A stretch of 43,859 nt of DNA from assembly GCA_029212845.1 (NCBI GenBank), contig JARGPD010000001.1, positions 33,881 to 77,739 on the forward strand. Direction: 5' to 3'. This stretch comes from Planctomycetota bacterium. Its GTDB lineage: Bacteria > Planctomycetota > UBA1135 > GCA-002686595. Shown piece after piece: positions 25,235 through 33,718 of this stretch (within the stretch, counting starts at the first letter, position 1; every line of letters begins with the position of its first letter). Below the pieces are notes generated by a model. It was given only the letters and a program-made list of their open reading frames with translations. It did not search any database and was not told the origin of the DNA. The translations under genes and the position numbers were made by a program.

Positions 25235-27859
25235 TCAGCGCTTCTTGCGCCGGCCGCCGGGGCGCACCTCGCGCCCATCGGTCCTCAAGTAGCGCAGCAC
25301 GCTCTCCTCGAGCTGGTCCTCGACGCCCGTGAGGCTCAATTCACGGCCATGGGTCTTGGCCAGGGCGTCCATGTCCCGGCGGCAGGAGCGCTCGAGGTAG
25401 TCGACCACCTCGGGCTGGGTGCGCACCTCCACCTTGGTGAAGCCCTTCTGGGTCAGCGCGGAACCGAGGCGGCGCAGGATGCCCTGGGCGCGGGCCTCGG
25501 GGGTGCGCTGGCGGCCTGTGCCGCGACAGTGCTGGCAGGTGGTGAAGAGCAGCTTGGAGAGGCCCGGGCCGAGGCGCTGGCGGGTCATCTCGAGCAGGCC
25601 GAACTGGCTGATGCGGCCGACCTTGTGCCGGGCACGGTCGGTGTGCATCGCGTCGCGCAAGGTGCGCTCGACGACCAGGCGACTGGACTTGCGCATCATG
25701 TCGATGAAGTCCAGGACCAGGATGCCGCCGAGGTCGCGCAGGCGGATCTGCAGGGCGATCTCGGACACGGCCTCGAGGTTGGTCTTCAGGGCGATGTCCT
25801 CGAAGACGGCGCCCTCGCTGCGGGTGCGGCCGGAGTTGACGTCGATGGCCACGAGCGCCTCGGTCTGGTCGATCACGATCGAGCCGCCCGAGGGCAGCTC
25901 GACGCGCCGCATGAAGATCTTCTCGTAGTCCTGTTCGACCCCGTAGTGGTGGAAGATCGGCCGCTGCTCTTCGTGGAGCACGATGCGGTCCTCGTGCTCG
26001 GGCATCAGCTTGCGCGCGAAGATGCGCATCTCTTCGCACACCTCGGTGTCGTCGACGACGACCGCCTTGGTGCGGCGCGAGAACAGGTCGCGCATCGTGC
26101 GGATGGCGAGGTCGTTCTCTTGGTATAGCGGAGTCGGCGTCTTGCCGTGGGTCAGGCGCTTGGAGAAGGAGTCCCAGAGGGCCAGCAGGTAGGTCAGGTC
26201 GCGCTGCAGCTCGGCCTTGGTCTTGCCGATGCCGGCCGTACGCACGATCAGGCCCATGCCGCCGGGCACGTCGAAGGACTGCATGATCTTGCGCAGGCGC
26301 TTGCGCTCCTTCTCGTCCTCGATCTTGCGGCTGACGCCGACCATCTCGAGCGACGGCATCAGCACCAGGTAGCGACCGGGGATCGAGATGTAGGTCGTGA
26401 GCGTCGGCCCCTTGTCCCCGATGGCGTCCTTGGTGATCTGTACGACTACCTTGTCCCCCACCTTGAGCAGGTCCTTGACGTCGAAGCGCGGGCGCGAGCG
26501 CTCCTTGCGGGGGCGACCCTTCTTCACGGACTTCTTGCCACGGCCGCGGCCCTTGCCCTGCTCGGACTCCTCGGTGGCGTCGTCGTCGACGTCGTCGTCG
26601 AGGTCGCTCTCGACGCCCGACAGGTCCAGGTCGTCGTTCGGACCCTCGCGGGCCTCGAGCAGCTTGGTCAGGTTCCACTCCTTGTCGCCGTACTCCGGCA
26701 GCACGTCGGAGACGTGCAGGAAGCCGTTCTTGCCCTGGCCGAAGTCGACGAAGGCTGCGCCGATGGCCGGCTCGATGTTGACGACCTTGCCGCGGTAGTT
26801 GTTGTGCACGAAGGACTGTACGCGGTTGACCTCGAGGGAGAGGTCCCGGATGCGATGGTCGTGCACGACCGCGACGCGCGACTCGAGCTTGTCGACGGCG
26901 TTGACCAGGATCAGGTCCTCACGGACGATCTCGGGGGCGACCTCCTTGGCGGCGGGCTCCCGGCTGCTCTTCTTGGTTCGCCCGCGGCGCTTGCCACGGG
27001 AGTCGTCGACGAGCTCGGCCTCGTCAGGAAGCTCCTCGAGCTCGGGCAGGTCGTCCTCCTCGCCCGGGATCGCCTCGATCGCGACGGGGGCACCCTCGTC
27101 CTCGCGCTTGGATCCACGGCGACGGCGTGAGCGGCGTGGCTTGCGACGCGTCTCGGAGTCACCCTCGCGCTCTTCGCGCTCGGGACGCTCTTCGTCCTCG
27201 CCAGAGCCTTCCGCGCCCTCGTCGGACTTGGTCTTGCGACGGCGCCCACCGCGGGAGCCACGGCGACGGCGGCGCGAGGGCTTGTCCTCGTCGGAGTCGC
27301 CGGCCTCGGTCGCACCCTCGCTGGGCTCGTCGTTGGAATCGGTGGGAGCCTCGTCCCCAGAGCTCTCGGCGCTGGGCTTGCGGCGACGCGAGCGGCGCTT
27401 CTTCCGCGTGGAACGCTCGCCGCCCTCGTCCGACGACTGCTCGCCACCGGACTCGCTGGACTCTTCCCGGGGCTCGTCCCCGTCGGCACTGCCCTCGCTG
27501 GAGGGCTTCTTCTTACGGCGCGTGCGGCGCTTCTTGGTGGTGCGGCGCTCACCGTCGTCGCTAGCGCTGCTGTCCCAGGGGCTGGGCGCGGTAGGCCTCT
27601 CAGCACTGTCAGTGACCTCGGTCGAAGCGGGAGCTTCGTCCCGGACGACCTTCTTGGCGCGCGAGCGCCGGGGCCGCTTGGGCTTGGCCGGTTCGGCCGC
27701 AGCGGAGTCGCCGACACCCACGCCGAAGGACGAGGGTGAGGCGGTGTTCGTGTTTTCCGACCGAGAGGTCGGGTCCTCGGAGCGCTTCCGTGATGTGGAA
27801 GCGGCCGACTCGCCGGGCGCGTCCGTGTGGTCGGGTCCGGGGGTGGCGGGATCGCTCAT
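25235..27859 (-). CDS. rne: Ribonuclease E/G with long charged N-terminal extension
   Basis: An 874-residue endoribonuclease for mRNA decay and rRNA/tRNA maturation. Residues 1 to about 310 are disordered and charged, alternating acidic runs with clusters like TKKRRTRRKKK, SRRRRRGSRGGRRRK and RRSRRRRGSK. The S1 RNA-binding domain starts near 325 (NYRGKVVNIEPAIGAAFVDF) and holds an acidic and Lys/Arg insert of about 60 residues. The RNase E/G core follows, with metal-binding Asp in AIDVNSGRTR (about 673) and LDFIDMM (about 715). CQHCRGTGR (about 774) is the zinc-link (CPxCxG in RNase E). The C-terminal scaffold of E. coli RNase E is absent, so RNA- or partner-binding may have moved to the N-terminus. 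No ribosome site is visible at the ATG. rng is an equally fair name. Confidence 0.93.
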   Translation of the reverse strand: MSDPATPGPDHTDAPGESAASTSRKRSEDPTSRSENTNTASPSSFGVGVGDSAAAEPAKPKRPRRSRAKKVVRDEAPASTEVTDSAERPTAPSPWDSSASDDGERRTTKKRRTRRKKKPSSEGSADGDEPREESSESGGEQSSDEGGERSTRKKRRSRRRKPSAESSGDEAPTDSNDEPSEGATEAGDSDEDKPSRRRRRGSRGGRRRKTKSDEGAEGSGEDEERPEREEREGDSETRRKPRRSRRRRGSKREDEGAPVAIEAIPGEEDDLPELEELPDEAELVDDSRGKRRGRTKKSSREPAAKEVAPEIVREDLILVNAVDKLESRVAVVHDHRIRDLSLEVNRVQSFVHNNYRGKVVNIEPAIGAAFVDFGQGKNGFLHVSDVLPEYGDKEWNLTKLLEAREGPNDDLDLSGVESDLDDDVDDDATEESEQGKGRGRGKKSVKKGRPRKERSRPRFDVKDLLKVGDKVVVQITKDAIGDKGPTLTTYISIPGRYLVLMPSLEMVGVSRKIEDEKERKRLRKIMQSFDVPGGMGLIVRTAGIGKTKAELQRDLTYLLALWDSFSKRLTHGKTPTPLYQENDLAIRTMRDLFSRRTKAVVVDDTEVCEEMRIFARKLMPEHEDRIVLHEEQRPIFHHYGVEQDYEKIFMRRVELPSGGSIVIDQTEALVAIDVNSGRTRSEGAVFEDIALKTNLEAVSEIALQIRLRDLGGILVLDFIDMMRKSSRLVVERTLRDAMHTDRARHKVGRISQFGLLEMTRQRLGPGLSKLLFTTCQHCRGTGRQRTPEARAQGILRRLGSALTQKGFTKVEVRTQPEVVDYLERSCRRDMDALAKTHGRELSLTGVEDQLEESVLRYLRTDGREVRPGGRRKKR

Positions 27860-27871
27860 GGAGATGATTTG

Positions 27872-28078
27872 TCAAGCCGGGGCCTCGACCTGCTCGATCG
27901 ACTCCAGGAGGAGCCGGAACAGCGCAGGGAGCAGCCTTCGGCAGTCGTCCGAACCCCGTGTCGAGGCTCCCATCGGGAGCGCGCCAGGCAAGGTCCGGTT
28001 GTACGGGTAAGGAACGGAGGAGCGAAAAACGCCCCCGTCCGGCACGAAGCCGGTGGGCTCCAAATCGGGGCACGACAT
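27872..28078 (-). CDS. Possible small protein upstream of the RNase E/G gene
   Basis: A 68-residue frame ending 12 bases before the RNase start codon. Third codon positions are mostly G or C (roughly 80 percent by my reading), in keeping with coding DNA here. The middle, SSVPYPYNRTLPG, is polar, and the end, CRRLLPALFRLLLESIEQVE, would form an amphipathic helix. It has no ribosome site and no family I recognise. It may be a real small protein, a leader peptide, or a chance frame in the RNase leader. Confidence 0.3.
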   Translation of the reverse strand: MSCPDLEPTGFVPDGGVFRSSVPYPYNRTLPGALPMGASTRGSDDCRRLLPALFRLLLESIEQVEAPA

Positions 28079-28176
28079 GCGCTTAGGTCAGCGAACGCAG
28101 CACCTCGGGACTGGAACCCGAGGACACTATGCCCAATTCGCCGGGGGATCGGCCAGGGCAAAGTGGAAAAGCGAAA

Positions 28177-28205
28177 CGCCCCCGGCGAGCGGGTCACCGG
28201 GGGCG
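28177..28205 (-). terminator. Rho-independent terminator of the pilMNOQ operon
   Basis: A perfect 9-bp stem, CGCCCCCGG (28177-28185) with CCGGGGGCG (28197-28205), loop 11 bases, followed on the minus strand by TTTCGCTTTT. It lies about 50 bases after the pilQ stop and is the best classical terminator in the window. Confidence 0.85.
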
Positions 28206-28255
28206 CTTTCAGGGTCTTCCAGGGCCCTTTGAGTGGGGCCCCTTGGGAATCGCGA

Positions 28256-30070
28256 TCAGTCGTCCTTGTTCATGATCGAGGTCAGACCGAGGTCGTCCTC
28301 GAGCAGGGACATCAGCCCATCCTCCATCGCACGGCGACGGTTCTCGAGCTCGGCCTGCAGCAGCATGGCCGTGTCTTCGCTGGAGTGCAGCAGGGTCGGC
28401 GTGATGAACACGACCAGGTTACGGCGCTCGTAGCTGGTGGAGTCGTGCTGGAAGAGCTCGCCGAGCCACGGGATGTCACCGAGCAGCGGGATCTGGGAGT
28501 GGGTCTCGACGTTGGTGTCGGTCGAGAGGCCACCGATCACGGCGGTCTGGCCCGACTCGAGCAGCATCGAGGTCACGATCGTCGAGCTGCGCTTGCGCGG
28601 CAGGGCGATCGAGCCCTCCAGGCCACTGGCACCCAGGGTGAAGACGTCGAAGCCGGCCGGGGCCAGGCTGGACTCGCCGACACCCGAGAGGCTGGTCTCC
28701 TTCGGGATCACGTCCATCATCAGCTTGTTGGTGCCCGGGATGACGTGGGGCACGACCAGCAGCTGGAAGCCGACCTCGACGGGCGAGGACTGCGCCTCGA
28801 CCACCGACAGGGAGAGGCCACCGGCCTGACCCTGCTCGGTCTTGGCCTCGGCGTAGCGGATCGTCTCGCCGACGAAGATGGTCGCCTCGCGGCCATCGAG
28901 GGCGATCAGCTTGGGCGCCTGGACGACCTCGCTGGAGACGTCGCGCTGCATCATCCGCAGGGTCGCGGCGACCTCGGTGAACGACAGGGCCCCGAAGATC
29001 GTGTTGGGCACGATCGTCGCGTCGCTGAAGTTCAAGGCCTCGTCGGCGTAGGGACCGCCGCTGGGGTTGGCGATGATGCCGTCGTCCCAGCCGCCCTGAC
29101 CAAGGTCGAAGGGGAAGGTGATCGGGATCTGACCGCCGGAAGCGGAGATGCCGATGCCACTGTCGCCGTAGTCGACGCCGAGGTCGAACAGGTCGTTGTT
29201 GCTGGTCGTCACGAATTTGACGTCGATGAAGACCTGGGCCGGCGCCACATCGAGCTGCTCGAGGATCTCGCCGATGCGGACGTGCATCTGGACCGTGTCA
29301 CGCACAAGGAGGGTGTTCGAGACGTCGACGTAGTCGAGCTTCGCGGTCTCGCTCATCACGTTCTTCAACGCGCCGAGGAGCGGGAAGTCGTCCAGGATCT
29401 CGCCTGTCGGCGGCTTGATGCCACCCTCGACAAACTCGGAGTTGATCACGGGGACCCAGTTGCGCGGCGGGCGCACGTACTTCAGCTGGTAGGCACGCGT
29501 CTCCATCTGCGCGGTCAGCGTCAGCGGGTCGACGACGCGCAGGATGCCGCGCGCCTCTTCGACGACGGTGTAGCCGAGCGTTTTCGAGACGACCTCGAGC
29601 GCGTCGCGCCACGGCACGCCCTCGAAGCGGATCGAGATCGTGCCCGTCACCTCGGGGCCGGTGACGATGTTGGCACCGCTCATCAGACCGATCATGTCGA
29701 TCACCTTGCGGATGTCGCCATCCTCGAAGGTGAACGAGACCACGGGCGGCTTGCTGACGAACAGGATGCCCATCTCGCCGTCTTCGACGATGCAGCCCGC
29801 CAGCTCGGCGGAGAGGTCGAGGGCCTTGCGCCAAGGCATGTTGTCCACCTGCAGCCGCTCGATCACGAGCTCGCTGACAGGCGTCTCGCCTTCGACGTTC
29901 TTGAACAGGATGTTGGCTCCGGAGAGCTCACGGATTCGCTCCACGATCGTGCCCAGAGGAACTTCCTCTTGGGCCACGGTGACGCGGGCGTTGTCGCTCT
30001 GGGCAGTCACGACACCCACCGGTAGGAGGAGGGCGCCGATCGCAAATGCGACTTGCAGCGTAGGTTTCAT
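28256..30070 (-). CDS. pilQ: Type IV pilus secretin PilQ
   Basis: A 604-residue outer-membrane secretin through which the pilus leaves the cell. A cleaved signal peptide (about 1-23, ending VVTAQ) is followed by two STN/N-type domains (EVPLGTIVERIRELSGANIL; SFTFEDGDIRKVIDMIGLMS) and further periplasmic N domains. The C-terminal secretin core has SSEVVQAPKLIALDGREATI, FVGETIRY and the signature VIGGLSTDTNVETHSQIPLL with GDIPWLGELF. It ends in a short Glu/Leu-rich tail (about 570-604) that may dock a pilotin. No AMIN domain is visible. AGGGAG stands 7 bases before the ATG. It is the last gene of pilMNOQ, after an 86-base spacer with a hairpin. GspD is the near alternative; context favours PilQ. 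Confidence 0.93.
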   Translation of the reverse strand: MKPTLQVAFAIGALLLPVGVVTAQSDNARVTVAQEEVPLGTIVERIRELSGANILFKNVEGETPVSELVIERLQVDNMPWRKALDLSAELAGCIVEDGEMGILFVSKPPVVSFTFEDGDIRKVIDMIGLMSGANIVTGPEVTGTISIRFEGVPWRDALEVVSKTLGYTVVEEARGILRVVDPLTLTAQMETRAYQLKYVRPPRNWVPVINSEFVEGGIKPPTGEILDDFPLLGALKNVMSETAKLDYVDVSNTLLVRDTVQMHVRIGEILEQLDVAPAQVFIDVKFVTTSNNDLFDLGVDYGDSGIGISASGGQIPITFPFDLGQGGWDDGIIANPSGGPYADEALNFSDATIVPNTIFGALSFTEVAATLRMMQRDVSSEVVQAPKLIALDGREATIFVGETIRYAEAKTEQGQAGGLSLSVVEAQSSPVEVGFQLLVVPHVIPGTNKLMMDVIPKETSLSGVGESSLAPAGFDVFTLGASGLEGSIALPRKRSSTIVTSMLLESGQTAVIGGLSTDTNVETHSQIPLLGDIPWLGELFQHDSTSYERRNLVVFITPTLLHSSEDTAMLLQAELENRRRAMEDGLMSLLEDDLGLTSIMNKDD

Positions 30071-30120
30071 TTAGGTGCTCCCTGATTTGGTTGCCGGCAT
30101 GGCCGGCGCTGTTTGGCCCC

Positions 30121-30145
30121 CTCCGTCCCCTGGCAGCGGACGGAG
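30121..30145 (-). promoter_or_regulatory. Intercistronic hairpin between pilO and pilQ
   Basis: A perfect 8-bp stem, CTCCGTCC (30121-30128) with GGACGGAG (30138-30145), in the 86-base gap. It may set an mRNA processing point between the platform genes and the secretin gene. Confidence 0.4.
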
Positions 30146-30156
30146 AGGGACCGGAT

Positions 30157-31566
30157 CTATTTCTTTGCGACGAGGCGCGAGAGCGCCACTCCGCGGAAGA
30201 TGAACTCGACTTGGTCGGCCCGGATGCTGCGGACGAAGAGGTCGGGTGCAACCATCTCGCCCTCCGTAACGGATCGGCCGTCGATCAAGGCGACGCTTGT
30301 GTCGCCAACGATCACCCCACCGACATCGAGCTCGAGGTCGTCGAAGTCCATCGCCGTGCGTGCACGCCACTCCAGGTCCCTGAGCTCGGCCACCAGGGGC
30401 GCGCGCTTGGGATCCTCTGCAGCTCGGTCGAGCCCGGTCTCCAGCGGCGAGAGAGCCGCGAGTGCCAGCTCAAACTCACCGAGCAGGAGGTGGTCGCCGA
30501 TCACGCCCAGGGCCTCCTTCAAGAGCGTCTCGCCCGGGCCCTGTCCGTACAGGGACTCGCCCATCGCGATGCGCAGGTCCGCGACCACCGGGACCACCTC
30601 CGTGCGGAAGGTGTACTCGGCGGGCATGTGCTTGAGGGTGCCTTCCACCTTGACGATGCGCACGTCCTCCTCGAGGCCGAAGAGCAGCTCTTCGAAGGTC
30701 ACGCCGGCTTCGACGCGGGCCTGGAAGTCCTCGAGGTTGCGGTAGCTCTCCCAGAAGGCCTGCAGCTCGAGCGTGCGCTCGACCAGTCCGTCGACGGCAG
30801 CGAGCTGCTCCTCGATGGTCATCAGCGGGCCGTCCAGGGAGTCCGCCGGCGTGCGCGGGTCCACGAACGGATCGCGGCGGCCGCGCTGGCCGAGGTACTC
30901 GAAGGGCTGGATCTGGAGGTTGTCACGACGCTCGTCGATCTCGGCAGCGAGCTGCTCGACCTTGCGGTCGTAGCCGTCGATGCGCTGCGCCGCAGGACCC
31001 TTCTGGGGCTCGTAGACGTACGTCTCGACGTCCAGGGTGACGCGGTGCAGCGCCTCGCCGGAGCTGTCGACCTTGTCGCGGGTCGCCGCGGCGAGCTTGA
31101 ACGACGGGACGCTCATGAAGCGCGCGTCGCTCTCCACAGAGTGGATGAACGACAGGAGGCCGAAGGCGCTGCCCTCGAAGGTCAGCTGGTAGACGACTCG
31201 GTCGAAGTCACGCTTCTCCCGGCTGCTGAGGGGCTTCTTCTTGACCGCCGTGATGCGCACGCCGGACTGCTCCTCGAAGCTGCGCAGGGTGCGCACGAAG
31301 TTGTTGATGTCCTCCTCGTTGGGGAGGATCTGAGCCGCGACGGCGTCGGTCTCGCGCTGGATCACGACCTTCTTGACCAGGTCTGGCGTTCCGCGGACGA
31401 GGACCTGCGCGGTGCTGATCTGGTCTTCGATGCCTGCGGCCTCGGCCTTCAGCTCGGCGATGTGCTCGCGCTCGAAGTAGATCACGCCGCCCAGGAAGGC
31501 GGTCAGTGCGACCCCGCCGGCGACGGCGAGGAAGACGCGGTTCTTGACTAGTTCACTCAGTTCCAT
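30157..31566 (-). CDS. pilO: PilO-like pilus assembly protein with PilP-like C-terminus
   Basis: A 469-residue inner-membrane protein, about twice the usual PilO length. The start has one membrane helix (about 11-30) followed by a coiled coil (FEREHIAELKAEAAGIEDQI), then a PilO-like ferredoxin-type domain (about 85-185: DINNFVRTLRSFEEQSGVRI, VVYQLTFEGSAFGLLSFIHS). Near 229-240 it has GRRDPFVDPRTP, the sort of motif seen in PilP (RDPF). After a helical part, the end (GVIVGDTSVALIDGRSVTEG, then DQVEFIFRGVALSRL) reads like the PilP/GspC homology-region fold. So it may combine PilO and PilP, and no separate pilP is in the operon. The ATG lies inside the end of pilN (14-base overlap). PilO is sure in outline; the PilP part is my inference. 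Confidence 0.85.
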   Translation of the reverse strand: MELSELVKNRVFLAVAGGVALTAFLGGVIYFEREHIAELKAEAAGIEDQISTAQVLVRGTPDLVKKVVIQRETDAVAAQILPNEEDINNFVRTLRSFEEQSGVRITAVKKKPLSSREKRDFDRVVYQLTFEGSAFGLLSFIHSVESDARFMSVPSFKLAAATRDKVDSSGEALHRVTLDVETYVYEPQKGPAAQRIDGYDRKVEQLAAEIDERRDNLQIQPFEYLGQRGRRDPFVDPRTPADSLDGPLMTIEEQLAAVDGLVERTLELQAFWESYRNLEDFQARVEAGVTFEELLFGLEEDVRIVKVEGTLKHMPAEYTFRTEVVPVVADLRIAMGESLYGQGPGETLLKEALGVIGDHLLLGEFELALAALSPLETGLDRAAEDPKRAPLVAELRDLEWRARTAMDFDDLELDVGGVIVGDTSVALIDGRSVTEGEMVAPDLFVRSIRADQVEFIFRGVALSRLVAKK

Positions 31567-32197
31567 CGGCCTTGCGCTCCTCCGGGGATTTCAGGGAGAG
31601 TTCAACGGGGAAGCTCCACACCTCGGACGGGATCAGCTCTTCGTCGACCTTCGACTGGGAGCCCTCCGGCGGCGCCGGCGGGTTGAAGCCTTGGGCGAAG
31701 CTCGAGGCCTCGAGGTCGTCGAGGAAGTTGGCGACGTTGGCGAAGTTGCCCGAGCCGGAGTAGCCCTCAGCCCTCAGGCTGCCGAAGTCCTGGCGACGGG
31801 TGTCGGACACCTGGCTCACGTTCAGGTTCCCGAACCAGACCAGGTAGCGGCTGGTGTCGGAGCCCGTGTTGGCGAGGTCGACGAGCTCGTCCAGCTTGCG
31901 CGTCCAGGAGATGCGCTCGCCGGTGATCTCGTCGAGGGTCTTCTCGCGGGACTGGTACTGGCGGTGCTCGGCCTCCAGGCCGCGGTGGTACTGGACCTGG
32001 GGTGTCAGACCCGCCATGTCCTCACGCAGCGCTTCGAGCTTGGACTCGACCGTCTGTGAGACACCGATCGAGAGCCAGGCCCACCAGGCGAGGAGCGAGG
32101 CGTTGACCAAAGCGCCAGCGGCGATCGCCGCGGCTTTCTTCGGGGTGATTCCCGGCTGAGGCCTGTAGGCCTCTGGGAGTAGGTTGATGTTGATCAT
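31553..32197 (-). CDS. pilN: Type IV pilus inner-membrane platform protein PilN
   Basis: A 214-residue one-pass membrane protein. It starts with MININLLPEAYRP, the conserved PilN start that sits in the groove of PilM. The membrane helix lies at about 24-47 (AAAIAAGALVNASLLAWWAW), then a coiled coil and a ferredoxin-like periplasmic domain (RYLVWFGNLNVSQV, SGSGNFANVANFLDDLEASS). The acidic C-terminal tail SPEERKADGTE is unusual. Its start overlaps the pilM stop by four bases and its end overlaps pilO by 14, so the three proteins are made in step. Confidence 0.95.
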   Translation of the reverse strand: MININLLPEAYRPQPGITPKKAAAIAAGALVNASLLAWWAWLSIGVSQTVESKLEALREDMAGLTPQVQYHRGLEAEHRQYQSREKTLDEITGERISWTRKLDELVDLANTGSDTSRYLVWFGNLNVSQVSDTRRQDFGSLRAEGYSGSGNFANVANFLDDLEASSFAQGFNPPAPPEGSQSKVDEELIPSEVWSFPVELSLKSPEERKADGTE

Positions 32198-33498
32198 GCT
32201 GCGGTGACCCTCGCTGCGAGGCCGACGGCGACGGCCAACGATGGGCCGAGCTGTCGGAGCTGGTCGGAGTCGACGCGCTCGGTGTCGACGATGACCTTTT
32301 CGAAGAGGTCCCAGGTTGCGGCTTCGCGGCCCGTGCCGCGGATGACGCCTTCCAGGAGCCCGGGGGTGCGTGCGCCGCCGCCTGTCATCAGGACGCGGCC
32401 CACGGTGATGCCTTCGTGGTTCTCCACGAAGTCGAGGGAGAGGCTGAGCTCCCCCACCAGGTCGTCGATGACCGACTCGAGGGCTTCGACGATCTCTTGC
32501 TCGTGGTCCTCGGGCATGCGCTTGATCTGCTCGGCCTCTTCCTGCTCGACGCCGAGGCGCCTCGCGATGGCCTGGGTCATGTCGACCCCGCCGACGCCGA
32601 TCTCTCGGCTGAAGCAGCTCTCGCCGCCGATCACGACCGAGATCTGGGTGCGCGTGGCGCCCACGTCGGCGATCGCGACCGCGCTGCCGGAGAGCGGCGG
32701 CGGCTTCGTCGCATCGACCACGCCGACGCCGGTGAACGGGTCGAAGTCGCCCTCGTCGTGGGGCTCTCCGTAGGGGTCGTCGAGCTCCTCGTCGGAGTCC
32801 TCGTCCACCACGCCGTAGGGATCGTCGAGCAGCTGAGCCGGCTCTTCCGCGCTGACCTCGTCGGGCAGCTCCGCGAGTGGCTCCTCGCTGTCCTCGTCGT
32901 CCTCGTCGAGCTCGGTGTTGGCCAGCTCGCCGTTGCAGAACTCGAAGGCATTGACCAGCGCAAAGGCCTCGGCGTCGATCGCGACCGGCGTCAGGCCGAC
33001 CCCGAGCACGCCGCGGTACTGCTCTTCGATGAGGGTGTCGCGGCAGGCGACCAGCACGACGCCGATTCGATCGCCGTCGCCCTCGTCGTCGTCCCCGCCG
33101 AGCTGGGGCTCACGCTCGAGCCGCTGGCAGTCCATCAGGATCTCATCGGGCTCGAAGGGCAGCAGCTTGTCTGCCTCGAAGCCCATGGCCTGCTTGAGGT
33201 CGTCATCGTCCATCTTCGCCGTGGCGAGGTGGCGCACGACGACCGAGCGACCCGAGACCGCCGTGGCGGTCTCCTTGGCCGTGAACCCGCTCTCTTCGAG
33301 CAAGGCGGCCAGGGCCTCCTGGAAGTCCTCACCCGGGAGGATGTCCCGATGGGCGACGCCGGTCACGACCGGTCCATCGTCCGTGAGGTGCATCTCTACG
33401 GCCTTGATGGCCGTGCTTCCCAAGTCGAGGCCGATCAGGCTCCGCTTGCGCTTCCGCCGCTTCAGCGACGGCAGCTTTTCCATCCAACTCTTGATCAT
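32194..33498 (-). CDS. pilM: Type IV pilus assembly ATPase-fold protein PilM
   Basis: A 434-residue cytoplasmic actin-like protein that binds PilN. Seen: LIGLDLGSTAIKAVEM (first phosphate loop), AVSGRSVVVRHL, AMGFEADKLLPFEPDEILMD, VAIDAEAFALVNAFE, VAIADVGATRTQISVV (second phosphate loop) and GRVLMTGGGARTPGL (adenosine motif). Between about 195 and 262 is a highly acidic insert (ELDEDDEDSEEPLAELPDEV, then DDPYGVVDEDSDEELDDPYG) that normal PilM lacks, with the tetrapeptide DDPYG repeated. The basic start, EKLPSLKRRKRKRSLIG, is also notable. GGGAG stands 7 bases before the ATG at 33498. It opens the pilMNOQ operon. Confidence 0.94.
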   Translation of the reverse strand: MIKSWMEKLPSLKRRKRKRSLIGLDLGSTAIKAVEMHLTDDGPVVTGVAHRDILPGEDFQEALAALLEESGFTAKETATAVSGRSVVVRHLATAKMDDDDLKQAMGFEADKLLPFEPDEILMDCQRLEREPQLGGDDDEGDGDRIGVVLVACRDTLIEEQYRGVLGVGLTPVAIDAEAFALVNAFEFCNGELANTELDEDDEDSEEPLAELPDEVSAEEPAQLLDDPYGVVDEDSDEELDDPYGEPHDEGDFDPFTGVGVVDATKPPPLSGSAVAIADVGATRTQISVVIGGESCFSREIGVGGVDMTQAIARRLGVEQEEAEQIKRMPEDHEQEIVEALESVIDDLVGELSLSLDFVENHEGITVGRVLMTGGGARTPGLLEGVIRGTGREAATWDLFEKVIVDTERVDSDQLRQLGPSLAVAVGLAARVTAA

Positions 33499-33699
33499 CC
33501 TGGACTCCCGGTCGTGCCAGCGGTTCGAGGTTCGGCCGACCTCCCCGCGACCCCACCGAGGAGCGGTGGAGAGGAATCACGGGGACTTCAGCCAGTGGAG
33601 CAGGTGCAAGCTCCACCCTGGCCCTGCCTCCTTCGACCCCATCCCCACCCCGAGTTGAAGGAAGCTTGGATTCCTCGTCGGATTCCCACCCCAGGAACC

Positions 33700-33718
33700 G
33701 GGACCCGACCGGGGTCCC
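33700..33718 (-). terminator. Hairpin at the end of the HPr gene
   Basis: A perfect 7-bp stem GGGACCC (33700-33706) with GGGTCCC (33712-33718), 5-base loop, touching the HPr stop codon. No T-run follows. It probably ends the rpoN-to-ptsH transcript. The 219-base spacer beyond it leads into pilM. Confidence 0.5.

Larger units (their letters stand above)
27860..28255. other. Spacer between pilQ and the RNase E/G gene
   Basis: 396 bases. It holds the pilQ terminator at 28177-28205, a separate hairpin with a perfect 7-bp stem (CCTCGGG at 28103-28109 with CCCGAGG at 28117-28123), and a possible small gene at 27872-28078. The RNase promoter or 5' leader should lie here. I find no tRNA or known RNA family in it. 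Confidence 0.55.

Noticed and set aside
33499-33560. Possible sigma-54 promoter (TGGCACG) upstream of pilM
   Set aside because: The -24-like part is there, but the -12 GC at the right spacing is missing.
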